From Lachnospiraceae bacterium (GTDB taxonomy: Bacteria > Bacillota > Clostridia > Lachnospirales > Lachnospiraceae): DNA of 40,976 bases. This document shows positions 1 through 8,050 of this stretch, one piece after another. A program made the translations under genes and the position numbers. The notes beneath the pieces were generated by a model. It made no database searches. It had not been told where the DNA came from and worked only from the letters and a program-made list of their open reading frames with translations. Within the stretch, counting starts at the first letter, position 1. Each line of letters starts with the position of its first letter. The DNA is taken from the NCBI GenBank assembly GCA_016297945.1, contig JAEDFR010000013.1, positions 1 through 40,976 on the forward strand. The letters are read 5' to 3'.

Positions 1-80
1 ATCTCAAATTTATCTGAGATTTCGAATGATTTTAGAATGCGAGAGCATATTATGTATATGAAAGTGCGAAAGGAAAAAAA

Positions 81-824
81 ATGTTACGTTTTATCATTGT
101 ATTAATCGGTGTTGTACTGTTTTTAATCATCAGTCTGCCTATTCAGTTTATTCTCTGGATAGTAGGGAAATTCAACTATCAGCTTAAGGGAAAAGTCTCT
201 CTTGCTATTGTCAGCGGGGCTTTTAAATGCGTCACCTTTGTATCCGGTGTGGATTTAACCGTGATTGGCGAAGAAAATGTTCCCAAAGACAGACCGGTAC
301 TGTATATCAGCAATCACCGCAGCTACTACGATATCATCCTGACATATTGTCGCGTCCCCAGAGAAACCGGTTATATCGCTAAAGAATCCATGGCAAAAAT
401 TCCTTCTTTTTCCCGCTGGATGCGTTACATGCACTGCCTGTTCTTAGACCGCGATAATTTAAAAAAGGGACTTCAGACAATAAAGGATGCCATCGAACTA
501 ATCAACAATGGCATATCCGTTCATGTTTGTCCGGAGGGAACCCGCAATGAAACCGATGAACCGGTCTGCGAATTCCATAAAGGAACCTTTAAAATCGCCG
601 AAAGAACGGGATGTACCATTATTCCGATTACCTTAAACAATTCCGATTCCATTTATGAAAAGCAAAGACCTCGTATCGTTCCTTCTAAGGTTATTTTGGA
701 ATACGGAAAGCCGATTGAAACAGCTAATATGACAAAAGAAGAGAAAAAAGAATTAAGCGAAACAGTCAGACAGGTCATTTTAGAAACCTATTTAAAAAAT
801 CAAAAGTTAGTTGAAGGAAACTAA
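81..824 (+). CDS. plsC: 1-acyl-sn-glycerol-3-phosphate acyltransferase (PlsC family)
   Basis: This 247-residue membrane-associated enzyme should transfer an acyl chain to lysophosphatidic acid to make phosphatidic acid, the phospholipid precursor. The sequence shows an N-terminal hydrophobic helix (residues 3-28), the HX4D catalytic motif NHRSYYD (78-84), the block FLDRD (121-125) and the substrate-binding block PEGTRN (151-156), in the order and spacing usual for the PlsC/LPLAT family. Length is typical. The ATG follows a purine-rich GAAAGGAAAA site. It is the only plus-strand gene at this end of the window and converges on murF, with a strong hairpin between the two. The family is clear; the exact acceptor is inferred. 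Confidence 0.93.
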   Translation: MLRFIIVLIGVVLFLIISLPIQFILWIVGKFNYQLKGKVSLAIVSGAFKCVTFVSGVDLTVIGEENVPKDRPVLYISNHRSYYDIILTYCRVPRETGYIAKESMAKIPSFSRWMRYMHCLFLDRDNLKKGLQTIKDAIELINNGISVHVCPEGTRNETDEPVCEFHKGTFKIAERTGCTIIPITLNNSDSIYEKQRPRIVPSKVILEYGKPIETANMTKEEKKELSETVRQVILETYLKNQKLVEGN

Positions 825-827
825 AAT

Positions 828-882
828 AATGCTCGGTTTCAAAACTCAGACTTCGTCTTCGAACAGTTGAAACCGGGCATTT
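828..882. terminator. Bidirectional hairpin terminator, copy A of a repeated element
   Basis: The arms 828-842 and 867-881 pair over 15 bp with one G-U wobble (right arm TTGAAACCGGGCATT). The 24-nt loop contains the smaller palindrome AGACTTCGTCT. It sits between the convergent genes plsC and murF, so it can end transcripts from both sides. A second copy, including most of the loop, lies in the opposite orientation at 30981-31038. Confidence 0.8.
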
Positions 883-919
883 AATGAATACTTTGTGAGA
901 AAAATTAGCAGAGAAGCGG

Positions 920-2317
920 TCAAGATTCTTCTTTTAAAAACGTCAGTAACTCTTTAAATCCTGATCCGTTGGATGCCTTGATTAAAATTGTATCATCCTG
1001 TTTTAAAATTCGGTCCGCCTCCTTCATAAAAGACAGCTTATCCTTGAAATAGTAAACCGCAGGACTTTCTTTTTCTTTTTTAGCTTCCATAGCTCCTTTG
1101 GCCGTATATTCAGAAAGTGAACCAATGCAGATCACCACATCCAATGCCTTTTGGGACGCATAATTTCCAACATCATAATGCAATTCTTTTTCTTCTTCGC
1201 CCAGCTCGAGCATATCACCAAGCAAAGCGATCTTTCTCGTATTAGCATATGCTAACAAATCAAGTTCCGCTTTCATAGCTTTGGGATTGGCATTATAACA
1301 AGAATCAATCAAAGTATATTTTGCAGTCCGAATCATCTTGCCTCTGCCATCCATCGCTTCTGCTTTAGAAATACCCTTGGTAATCTGATCTGTATCCAGT
1401 CCTAACAACTGTCCCACCAATGCTGCCGCAACCGCATTCATGACCATATGATTTCCCGAAAGGGGAACATGAACGTTTATAGTATCCTTCTTCCCATCGA
1501 CATCAAGATGTATCATGCAGTTACTTCCATACAACTGTAGATTCTGAATATCTGATGCGTAGGCATGACAGGATTCATTTTCAATCGAAAAGAAATACGG
1601 ACGGTTTCCATGCACAGTGCTGATAGCAGAAAGTTTATCATCATCACCATTTAATATTACCTTTGCCGTATCGCCCATATAATCAAAACATTCCGTCTTG
1701 GCCTTTAATATTCCATCCCGCGACTTTAAATTTTCCAAATGACATTGTCCGATATTGGTAATTACCATGTAATCAGGTTTCGCAATTTTTGAAAGCCTGC
1801 TCATCTCACCAAAGTCGCTAATTCCCATCTCAAGTATGGCAATCTCATGTTCTGTTCCAATTGTAAAAACAGTTAGCGGTAGACCGATTTCATTGTTAAA
1901 ATTTCCGGCAGTCTTCTGCACACAATATTTTTGTGAAAGAACCGTCGCAATCATTTCCTTTGTACTGGTCTTTCCGACACTCCCGGTAATGCCGATAACC
2001 GTTACATCAAGTTTTTTTCGATAGTATTCAGCCAGATCTTTCAACGCCTGTTGTGTATTCTCTACCAGAATATACGGTTCCAATCCATTTAGTTTCTGCT
2101 CACTGATCACACAGGCAGCACCATTTTCCAATACCTGAGGAATAAAGGAATGTCCATCCACACGTTCTCCGACAATGGCAACATATAACCAGTTTTTTTT
2201 CATTTTACGGGAATCAATGGCAACTCCCTCGATCTTGACTTCACCTGCGTCCGTACTCCCGAAAAAAGTACCGTTTACCGCTTTTGCTGCCTCAATACAG
2301 CTTAACTCTTTCATCAT
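920..2317 (-). CDS. murF: UDP-N-acetylmuramoyl-tripeptide--D-alanyl-D-alanine ligase
   Basis: MurF adds the D-Ala-D-Ala dipeptide to the UDP-MurNAc tripeptide in the cytoplasm, the last soluble step of peptidoglycan precursor synthesis. The 465-residue protein has the Mur ligase layout: an N-terminal domain, the ATP loop GITGSVGKTSTKEM (109-122), a central domain with NIGQCHLE and a C-terminal domain with SCYNANPKAMKA. Length is normal for the family. The start has GAGGG about 9 bases upstream. It follows ddl, which makes its dipeptide substrate, after about 115 bp. Substrate and enzyme are thus coupled in one locus, probably co-transcribed with at least partial readthrough. Confidence 0.95.
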   Translation of the reverse strand: MMKELSCIEAAKAVNGTFFGSTDAGEVKIEGVAIDSRKMKKNWLYVAIVGERVDGHSFIPQVLENGAACVISEQKLNGLEPYILVENTQQALKDLAEYYRKKLDVTVIGITGSVGKTSTKEMIATVLSQKYCVQKTAGNFNNEIGLPLTVFTIGTEHEIAILEMGISDFGEMSRLSKIAKPDYMVITNIGQCHLENLKSRDGILKAKTECFDYMGDTAKVILNGDDDKLSAISTVHGNRPYFFSIENESCHAYASDIQNLQLYGSNCMIHLDVDGKKDTINVHVPLSGNHMVMNAVAAALVGQLLGLDTDQITKGISKAEAMDGRGKMIRTAKYTLIDSCYNANPKAMKAELDLLAYANTRKIALLGDMLELGEEEKELHYDVGNYASQKALDVVICIGSLSEYTAKGAMEAKKEKESPAVYYFKDKLSFMKEADRILKQDDTILIKASNGSGFKELLTFLKEES

Positions 2318-2410
2318 TGCGACTTCCCTCTATGGCATAAATCCATTTCTTATTATTTAAAATATGCTTTAAATAAAACTTCTCTTTGCGTTTATGAATT
2401 CAAATGTCAA

Positions 2411-2434
2411 AATTTTCATCCAAACATGAAAATT
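2411..2434 (-). terminator. Weak hairpin straddling the ddl stop codon
   Basis: AATTTTCAT and ATGAAAATT form a 9-bp AT-only stem around a 6-base loop, overlapping the ddl stop codon, followed on the minus strand by TTTTGACATTT. It may be a weak terminator or a transcript-end stabiliser between ddl and murF. The lack of G-C pairs keeps confidence low. Confidence 0.35.
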
Positions 2435-3479
2435 ATGACCGTGACTCATATTTAGCCAATGATAACTCTACAATCATCTGGCACAAATCTTCGTAGCAGA
2501 TACCGACGGCAGCAGCCTCCTGTGGAATCAGAGAGGTAGGTGTCATTCCCGGCAGAGTATTGGCCTCTAAGCAATAAATCTGATCGTTTTCATCCACCAT
2601 AAAATCCATGCGGGCATAAACCTTCAACCTAAGGGCTTTATATGCATCCTCAGCAATTTTCTGAATCCGTTTTGTCAATTCCTCACTAATCGGTGCCGGA
2701 CAGATTTCTTCCGTACTACCTGCCTGATACTTATTTTTATAATCGTAAAATCCTTCTTTGGGTGCAATCTGGACAATCGGATAGGCTTTTCCGTCAATCA
2801 CGACATCCGTAAATTCCCTTCCTTTGATAAACTGCTCAATGACAATTTCATTTTCAAAGGTATAAGCATCTTTTATCGCCGCATCCAATTCTTCCTTATT
2901 GTTGGTCAGATAAACACCAACACTCGAACCACCGTGACTGGTCTTTACAACACAGGGGAACGATACATCCGGAATGTTTTCTCCCTTCTTGACACCAAAG
3001 CCAAAAGGTGTCGGAACCTTTGCCTGTACAAATATATCCTTGGTCAAGGCCTTATCCATTGCCAACGTGCTGCTAACATAATCCGTACCGGTGTATTTTA
3101 TATTCAACAAGTCAAACGTTGCCTGAATACGTCCGTCTTCGCCGTTCATTCCGTGTAAAGCCAGAAAAACAATATCGGCCATCCGGCAGATATCCAAAAC
3201 ATTAGGGCCGAAAAATCCCATTTCCGGTTCTTTACGCTGTGCAATGATTTCACTGACATCCGGATTTATAACAGAAACCGGCTTGATGCCTTCACTAAAA
3301 TCTCTGGGATCGGAAAAGATTCCTGCTTTTTCAGCATCTGTCAAATCAATTCCGAGATAGACATCTAAAAGAACAACCTGATGTCCTTTTTTCTTTAATG
3401 CTTTGTAAACTCCTGTTCCGGAAACCAGTGAAACATCTCTTTCCGTACTGGTTCCGCCTGCCAAAACAACAATTTTCAT
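2433..3479 (-). CDS. ddl: D-alanine--D-alanine ligase
   Basis: Ddl is an ATP-grasp ligase that joins two D-alanines for peptidoglycan. The 348-residue protein begins with the glycine-rich AGGTSTERDVSLVSG segment (7-21). It carries ALHGMNGEDG near residue 110, the omega-loop region FYDYKNKY with the tyrosine expected for D-Ala specificity, and the C-terminal metal-binding motif EANTLPGMTP (about 305-314). Nothing suggests a D-Ala-D-Lac or D-Ser type enzyme. The ATG directly abuts the stop codon of the upstream GH9-like gene with no base between, so translation is probably coupled. murF follows downstream. Confidence 0.95.
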   Translation of the reverse strand: MKIVVLAGGTSTERDVSLVSGTGVYKALKKKGHQVVLLDVYLGIDLTDAEKAGIFSDPRDFSEGIKPVSVINPDVSEIIAQRKEPEMGFFGPNVLDICRMADIVFLALHGMNGEDGRIQATFDLLNIKYTGTDYVSSTLAMDKALTKDIFVQAKVPTPFGFGVKKGENIPDVSFPCVVKTSHGGSSVGVYLTNNKEELDAAIKDAYTFENEIVIEQFIKGREFTDVVIDGKAYPIVQIAPKEGFYDYKNKYQAGSTEEICPAPISEELTKRIQKIAEDAYKALRLKVYARMDFMVDENDQIYCLEANTLPGMTPTSLIPQEAAAVGICYEDLCQMIVELSLAKYESRS

Positions 3480-5060
3480 TTATTGCTCCTCACTTTCCAA
3501 AGCTTCACTTTTTATGCTTTCTTTTTCTTTATAGTCACTTTCTGTAATCTGTCCAAGTAAATAAAAGTATGCGGATGCGTTGAAAACATCACTTTTTGCT
3601 TCATCCACTCCTTCATGAATAATACCATCGTCGGATAAATATACTTTGCCTTCTGAATTACATCCACCCAAATTGTGAATCGCATTCTTTAATATCCGGT
3701 TATACTCCTGACTGACAATTACATGCTCAACAATGGCAATGACAAAAAGCCGGTCCGTCAAAATACGGCTACTGCAATCATCTCGTACGCTATCATAATT
3801 TCCACCTTGAAGCATCCCGTCAAACTGCTCTGCCGACCGCATCAGATGTTTCATTCCTTTTTCACACAAATCCATATCCACCGGATTTGTGGTTCTTAAA
3901 TACGAAACCAATCCATGCACATATGCTTCATCTGCCCACAGTTCTTTTGCGGAAGCATTTGTCAAAAATAATTCTCTCTCCGGATTGTTTTTCAAATATT
4001 CCTCTGCTGTTATTTGATAGCCACTCTGTCCGGTATAACGATACAATCCGGTAGCTGCATAGAACAGAAGAGCTTCATCTGTAAGCTCATCCTTTCCCTG
4101 TTCAACAAGATGATATGATCGAACTGCCTCATTTAAATATGTATTTGCAAGTGTTGCATCATATACCTGCATTTTGTCAAAAAGCATCGCCATCAGGCAA
4201 CTGTAACCAACCAACACATCTAAATCATAATCCACATTACTTTCAATAGCTTTGTCACTTACATATTGTTCTGCCTGATTCATCAACCCGTCGGCTGCCT
4301 TTTCACACTCTTTCAGATAATCCGGTTTCTTATCTGTATTCTCTTCTGCAGAAAAAACGGAATAAGGCTCATCCTCGGTATATACATCCGCATAACGCAG
4401 TATCCACGATAAAATCTCTACTCTTTTTTCAAAATCCGACTGATTATTGTTAGCATACGCTAACGATTCCTGATATAGATTTACAGAGAGTGACGCGTAT
4501 TTATCCTCGATGATACAGAATTGTTCGGAGCGACCGACATATGGAACTTCAATATAATATGTTCCGCATTCTGTAAGCTGAGAAAAATCAGCGGTTTTCT
4601 TACTGTCGATTTTACCTGTAAGCACCGTCTCTTTCGTCTTTACATTAACAACTTCAAAGACATCTCCCACGTTTCCTCTATTAAAATAAGCCTTTTTCAT
4701 ATCATTGGTCTGATAGCCAAACAGATCAACTTTTATGACAGAAATATCATGTATATTATTATTAATGCCATCACTTATATTTTCATTTGTACTGTCATCT
4801 GTATTGTTGTTTACATTTTCATTTAAATTGCCATTATCTATACCATTGTTTACATCTAATCCGTCTATGTACTCTTCGTTTGTATTCCCACTTAACATGC
4901 CATGCATATCTTCATCTTCATCAGTAGTATCGATGACTTCCCACGTGGTTTCTGCCAAATTCTCTCCTGTATATCCCTTTTCAACATGCCGGTAAGTATA
5001 TAGGATCATACCCATCAAACAGGCTGTAAGCAACGCACCTGCCAAAATCCTTTTCTTCAA
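3480..5060 (-). CDS. Membrane-anchored protein with CelD_N-type Ig domain and degenerate GH9-like region
   Basis: This 526-residue protein has an N-terminal signal anchor (about 5-22). A low-complexity Asn/Asp/Glu linker follows (about 45-105). Next is an Ig-like domain resembling the N-terminal domain of family 9 glycoside hydrolases: VDLFGYQTNDMKKAYF, FEVVNVKTKETVLTGK and ECGTYYIEVP. The remaining 330 residues are helical and recall a GH9 (alpha/alpha)6 barrel, for example LLFYAATGLYRYTG and YFYLLGQI. However, the GH9 nucleophile region DAGDY and the terminal acid block are not visible. It is probably an inactive carbohydrate- or peptidoglycan-binding relative. The start is TTG with GGAG upstream. 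The stop abuts ddl, which implies a cell-wall role. The family assignment is from memory of the folds and is moderate. Confidence 0.6.
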   Translation of the reverse strand: MKKRILAGALLTACLMGMILYTYRHVEKGYTGENLAETTWEVIDTTDEDEDMHGMLSGNTNEEYIDGLDVNNGIDNGNLNENVNNNTDDSTNENISDGINNNIHDISVIKVDLFGYQTNDMKKAYFNRGNVGDVFEVVNVKTKETVLTGKIDSKKTADFSQLTECGTYYIEVPYVGRSEQFCIIEDKYASLSVNLYQESLAYANNNQSDFEKRVEILSWILRYADVYTEDEPYSVFSAEENTDKKPDYLKECEKAADGLMNQAEQYVSDKAIESNVDYDLDVLVGYSCLMAMLFDKMQVYDATLANTYLNEAVRSYHLVEQGKDELTDEALLFYAATGLYRYTGQSGYQITAEEYLKNNPERELFLTNASAKELWADEAYVHGLVSYLRTTNPVDMDLCEKGMKHLMRSAEQFDGMLQGGNYDSVRDDCSSRILTDRLFVIAIVEHVIVSQEYNRILKNAIHNLGGCNSEGKVYLSDDGIIHEGVDEAKSDVFNASAYFYLLGQITESDYKEKESIKSEALESEEQ

Positions 5061-5141
5061 TTCTCTACTCCGTAATATAAAAAATAATCGTGTAATCCCT
5101 GCTGTTTTTATTCTTAGCTTTCCGCTTTCATATCTGTTGAT

Positions 5142-5170
5142 ATTATACCTTAAGCACCTGAATCGGTAAA
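5142..5170 (-). promoter_or_regulatory. Sigma-A-type promoter of the GH9-like/ddl operon
   Basis: Read on the minus strand, TTTACC (5170-5165), a 17-bp spacer and a perfect TATAAT (5147-5142) lie about 80 bases upstream of the TTG start. This promoter lies downstream of the 5202-5289 hairpin, so the GH9-like-ddl unit can be transcribed independently of the LytM gene. Confidence 0.65.
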
Positions 5171-5201
5171 GTCACACGATGATTTTATTTTTTTCGCAAG
5201 T

Positions 5202-5289
5202 CGTTCTCACAGAAATATATATCTTTGCCGCCTCGTACTTCGGTTTCTAGACTTTCTAAGCGACAAAGATATATATTTCTGTGAGAACG
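5202..5289. repeat. Long perfect inverted repeat, 26-bp arms
   Basis: The arms 5202-5227 and 5264-5289 are exact reverse complements over 26 bp (CGTTCTCACAGAAATATATA at the outer left end), separated by a 36-base loop. It lies downstream of the LytM-like gene and upstream of the promoter of the next gene. It may act as a terminator, but it lacks a clear T-tract and is much longer than usual. A small palindromic mobile-type element is the alternative. Confidence 0.75.
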
Positions 5290-5345
5290 CTTCTGAGAGA
5301 AGGATATATAAATTTCTTAGGCACACAAGCATAGAGGAATAAATT

Positions 5346-6191
5346 TTATTGAAAATATAAAACAGGGTCCATACTTTCCCCGTCGTGCTCCATTTTCACA
5401 TAAAGATTAGAGCCCTCGATTGTATAATACTTGGTCGGTTCTGCCACCGAACCGATAATCTGTCCACGGCTTACGAAGTCATCTATTTCAACATTGGCAT
5501 CCTTTAACTGTCCATACGTAATAGAATATCCGTCACCTAAATCCATGGTCACATATTGTCCGATTTCTTCATTATAACCCAGATTTGTCACCTTTCCTTT
5601 TGCGGCGGCACAAATAGATGTATCCTGTGGAGCACTGATAGCAATTGCCGGATAATATCGATATTCGTTTAAAGTAGCAAGATATGCTCTTTCATCCATA
5701 CTGTAATCCAAAATCACATTGCCCTGTACCGGCCAGCTCATTCCGTCCTGTGGATTAAAATGTAATTCCTGTTCAGTTATCTTTGTCTTACTCTTTGCTG
5801 TTGTAGGAACAATTTCATCCTGTATTGGAAGCTCTGCATCTCCGGTTAAATCAGCACTCTCCTCGAAACTTTCCTGCTGCTCTTTTGCTCTGTTGGCATA
5901 TTCTTCGGCTAAAGAAGAAGCTGCCGGCATGGGACTTTCCGAATCACCATTGGTCATAACCGTTTCCCCGGCTGCATCGTCATTTGCCTGATTTGCATCT
6001 GCCAAACCCTCTTCACCCGCATTTCTCAAATTGTTTTCATCCAAACTTTCCATATCAATAATCTGCGTCTTGGACGGAGCCTCATTGGTCGCATATATTC
6101 CGGATACAACACAGACACCCAATACCAGGGCTGCCGATGCATAAACAGAGATACGTTCTTTATTCCATTTTGTAAATTTATGTCTCTTCAT
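5346..6191 (-). CDS. Membrane-anchored LytM/M23-like protein with catalytic residues lost (SpoIIQ-like)
   Basis: The 281-residue protein has a short basic cytoplasmic tail, one membrane helix (about 14-34) and a long acidic, Ala/Ser-rich extracellular linker (about 40-150). The C-terminal LytM fold runs from about 153 (GMSWPVQGNVILDYS). Active M23 peptidases have a histidine and aspartate in the first motif, a YxHL block and a final HLHFE. Here these positions read YYPAIAISAP, YGQL and NLYVKM, so no zinc ligand is visible. The organisation resembles SpoIIQ, which scaffolds the engulfment complex during sporulation, but that role is inference. A structural or regulatory cell-wall role fits the adjacent GH9-like, ddl and murF genes. 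Confidence 0.75.
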   Translation of the reverse strand: MKRHKFTKWNKERISVYASAALVLGVCVVSGIYATNEAPSKTQIIDMESLDENNLRNAGEEGLADANQANDDAAGETVMTNGDSESPMPAASSLAEEYANRAKEQQESFEESADLTGDAELPIQDEIVPTTAKSKTKITEQELHFNPQDGMSWPVQGNVILDYSMDERAYLATLNEYRYYPAIAISAPQDTSICAAAKGKVTNLGYNEEIGQYVTMDLGDGYSITYGQLKDANVEIDDFVSRGQIIGSVAEPTKYYTIEGSNLYVKMEHDGESMDPVLYFQ

Positions 6192-6201
6192 AAAAAATCA
6201 C

Positions 6202-6224
6202 CTCGGCATTATTATTGCCGAGGC
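6202..6224 (-). promoter_or_regulatory. Leader hairpin overlapping the ribosome site of the LytM-like gene
   Basis: CCTCGGCA and TGCCGAGG form an 8-bp perfect GC-rich stem. On the minus strand its 3' arm runs into the Shine-Dalgarno GAGGTGA, then T6, then the ATG at 6191. A TATAAT lies at 6237-6232, so a transcript starting there would have a leader consisting almost only of this hairpin. It could block translation initiation, and because it is followed by T6 it could also act as a terminator for upstream transcripts. Confidence 0.65.
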
Positions 6225-6260
6225 GAAAAATATTATACATATTTTAAAATAAAACTTCTG

Positions 6261-6294
6261 GCACAATGATATCGACAATAAAAAATTATTGTGC
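6261..6294 (-). terminator. Possible terminator of the EF-hand gene
   Basis: GCACAAT (6261-6267) and ATTGTGC (6288-6294) can pair around a 20-base loop at the stop codon of the upstream minus-strand gene, followed by AGAAGTTTTATTTT. The stem is short, so this is only a possible terminator. Confidence 0.35.
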
Positions 6295-7358
6295 TAAATT
6301 GCCAAATCCAGTTGCTGCATTGTTCCGGCATTTCCGTTTTCATAAAGAAAAAGACCGGTTGAACGAATTTGCCCGTTCGACTGATTATCCTTTAATGAAT
6401 TCAATGAAAAATCAGTTGCCACCTTATGTAAGCATATTGCACCTACTCCTGCCTCTTTGAGCGTATACAGCTCGTCGTTTCCATCTGCATCTTTTGACCA
6501 GATCAATAATTTATCGAATATTTCATCATTCTCATCAATCCAGCCGTTCCCATCTTCATCATAGATGGCAAGATCTTTAAATCCATCACCGGATGAAGTT
6601 CCAAATAACTCCGAACCGTCATTAATAGAACCGTCGTTGTTTTTATCCAGTGCCAGATAACCACTACCTTTCTCCAGCATGGAAATCGTATCCTTGATAC
6701 CGTCACAATCGATATCGAATTCAAACTTCTGGTCGGACAGTCCCGTAATATTCGTATCCAGATTGATCACCAAAGGATCCATCATCTGTAATACTTCTTC
6801 CGTATGAGTCGTCTCATAGTATTCCTCAAAGCTGCGACTCATGGAAATATCCAACCCAAATGTGATTTCTCTCCCGTCTGCGGTTATGACTTTTCCCTGC
6901 GTCGAAAAAGCCGTCTGCTCGCTTTCAGCATGATACTGCGAGGCAGTGATCTGCATGGTGGTCTTGTAAGCATTCATAAAGGAATTGCTTCCTCCTGACA
7001 TAGAGCTTTCCGCAGCATTCTGTGACAACAAATCATCCAACTGCTTTGGTCTCTGCCCTCCAAACAACCAAAAAATCAGGTATTGCATGCACTGGAACTT
7101 GATAGATTCAATGCTGCGCCTTTCATCTAAGTCGGAAATGTTTTTATTCACAGAGTTTGCTAAAAAACGCTCCTGCAAAGTCATTTCCTCCTCATTCGCA
7201 TCTTCCGACAAAAAATCGGAAAAACTTTTTGTCCCATCCATGGATGATACCGGAATGCTGCCCTCTTTGTGATAACTTACGGCACCGGCATCTACAGAAG
7301 AATACCTTCTGGCGGATTCCATTCCTATAAAACTGGAATCGATTTTCAAGTAATACAT
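6294..7358 (-). CDS. EF-hand/RTX-like calcium-binding protein
   Basis: The N-terminal 200 residues of this 354-residue protein are unassigned. From residue 213 it has a block typical of calcium-binding and RTX-associated proteins: FDIDCDGIKD (214-223), the EF-hand loops DKNNDGSINDGSE (238-250) and DEDGNGWIDENDE (267-279), and DADGNDE (290-296). The spacing, with GSELFG between loops, matches the repeat block seen in large secreted calcium-binding proteins. No signal peptide or membrane helix is present, so secretion, if any, needs another route. The annotated ATG has AAAGGAGA ending directly against it, which is too close. The TTG three codons later, about 10 bases from the same site, may be the real start. 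An XRE regulator gene lies upstream on the same strand. Confidence 0.7.
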   Translation of the reverse strand: MYYLKIDSSFIGMESARRYSSVDAGAVSYHKEGSIPVSSMDGTKSFSDFLSEDANEEEMTLQERFLANSVNKNISDLDERRSIESIKFQCMQYLIFWLFGGQRPKQLDDLLSQNAAESSMSGGSNSFMNAYKTTMQITASQYHAESEQTAFSTQGKVITADGREITFGLDISMSRSFEEYYETTHTEEVLQMMDPLVINLDTNITGLSDQKFEFDIDCDGIKDTISMLEKGSGYLALDKNNDGSINDGSELFGTSSGDGFKDLAIYDEDGNGWIDENDEIFDKLLIWSKDADGNDELYTLKEAGVGAICLHKVATDFSLNSLKDNQSNGQIRSTGLFLYENGNAGTMQQLDLAI

Positions 7359-7531
7359 TCTCCTTTCTCATTTTTTTATGAAAGTATGATTCCACCTTCA
7401 TAGGTGTGTATTACTTTTATCGGAAAAATCCGCAAAATTCTTTATCGTATTTCGCATTTCTTTACTCTATATCTTTTTTCGTTTTTGGATTTGTGTTCAC
7501 GATATTTTCCAAAAATGCAATTGAATTTCCA

Positions 7532-7786
7532 CTATGCGCTAATTCCGGAAGCAGGAATCTCATCTGTTACAATGATTTCATCCATGGTAACTCCCAATAC
7601 ACTTGCCAGAATTAATAAATTATCCAACGTCGGCATAGCGGAGCCGTGCTGCCATTTGTAAATTGCCTGTGGAGTTCCAAATCCAAATATTTCCTGCAAT
7701 TCTTTTACGCTTAAACCGGCCTCTTTACGTAAAAATTCAATTTTCTGTCCTGTTTGAACCATATTTATAATCGGCATTGCCATCAT
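7532..7786 (-). CDS. Small XRE-family helix-turn-helix regulator
   Basis: The protein is 84 residues and is essentially one Cro/CI-type HTH domain: IEFLRKEAGLSVKELQEIFG, then TPQAIYKWQHG and LDNLLILASVLGVTMDEII. The QAIYKWQ recognition region is typical of XRE proteins. There is no effector domain. The start ATG has AAGGAG 8 bases upstream. It precedes the EF-hand gene by about 170 bp on the same strand and is a candidate regulator of it, though no operator was identified. Function beyond DNA binding is unknown. Confidence 0.85.
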   Translation of the reverse strand: MMAMPIINMVQTGQKIEFLRKEAGLSVKELQEIFGFGTPQAIYKWQHGSAMPTLDNLLILASVLGVTMDEIIVTDEIPASGISA

Positions 7787-7846
7787 CGCTCCGACTCCTT
7801 TCTTTTTTCATCTCAATCGGAATATCACTCAAATTTTCAAAATAAA

Positions 7847-7880
7847 AAACGCTTATCTCATTTTAAGATAAGCGTTTTAT
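7847..7880 (-). terminator. Intrinsic terminator of the 48-codon small gene
   Basis: On the minus strand AAAACGCTTATCT pairs perfectly with AGATAAGCGTTTT around an 8-base loop and is followed by TTATTTT. It lies 24 bases after the stop codon of the small ORF at 7904-8050 and before the XRE gene, so it would separate the two transcripts. Confidence 0.8.
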
Positions 7881-7903
7881 GATATACCTGTATGTAAAAT
7901 GGG

Positions 7904-8050
7904 CTATATCCTGGCATGAATGAAAAGCTCATGCCTTTGCTTATTCCTAAATGAGCGTACAAAAAATAAACTCTGATTCCCTTTATGTGAATCCGGTCTT
8001 TTAACATCATATCTTCTGCTTGTTTCCGCTAATAAACGATTATTATACAT
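7904..8050 (-). CDS. Unassigned 48-residue basic small protein
   Basis: A 48-codon frame on the minus strand starts at 8050, preceded by a purine-rich GGGAAAGGAATGGAAAGC ribosome site, and ends at 7904. The peptide is strongly basic with many arginines and lysines (start MYNNRLLAETSRRYDVKRPD) and has no membrane segment. I do not recognise it. Three things suggest a real gene: the ribosome site, a good terminator 24 bases downstream, and a 190-base leader with TATAAT at its distal end. It could be a small RNA-binding or ribosome-associated protein, or the region could be a small RNA in which the frame is incidental. Confidence 0.5.
   Translation of the reverse strand: MYNNRLLAETSRRYDVKRPDSHKGNQSLFFVRSFRNKQRHELFIHARI

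Noticed and set aside
1..20. ATCTCA/TGAGAT hairpin at the window start as a terminator
   Set aside because: Only a 6-bp stem with no T-tract, and the upstream context is outside the window.
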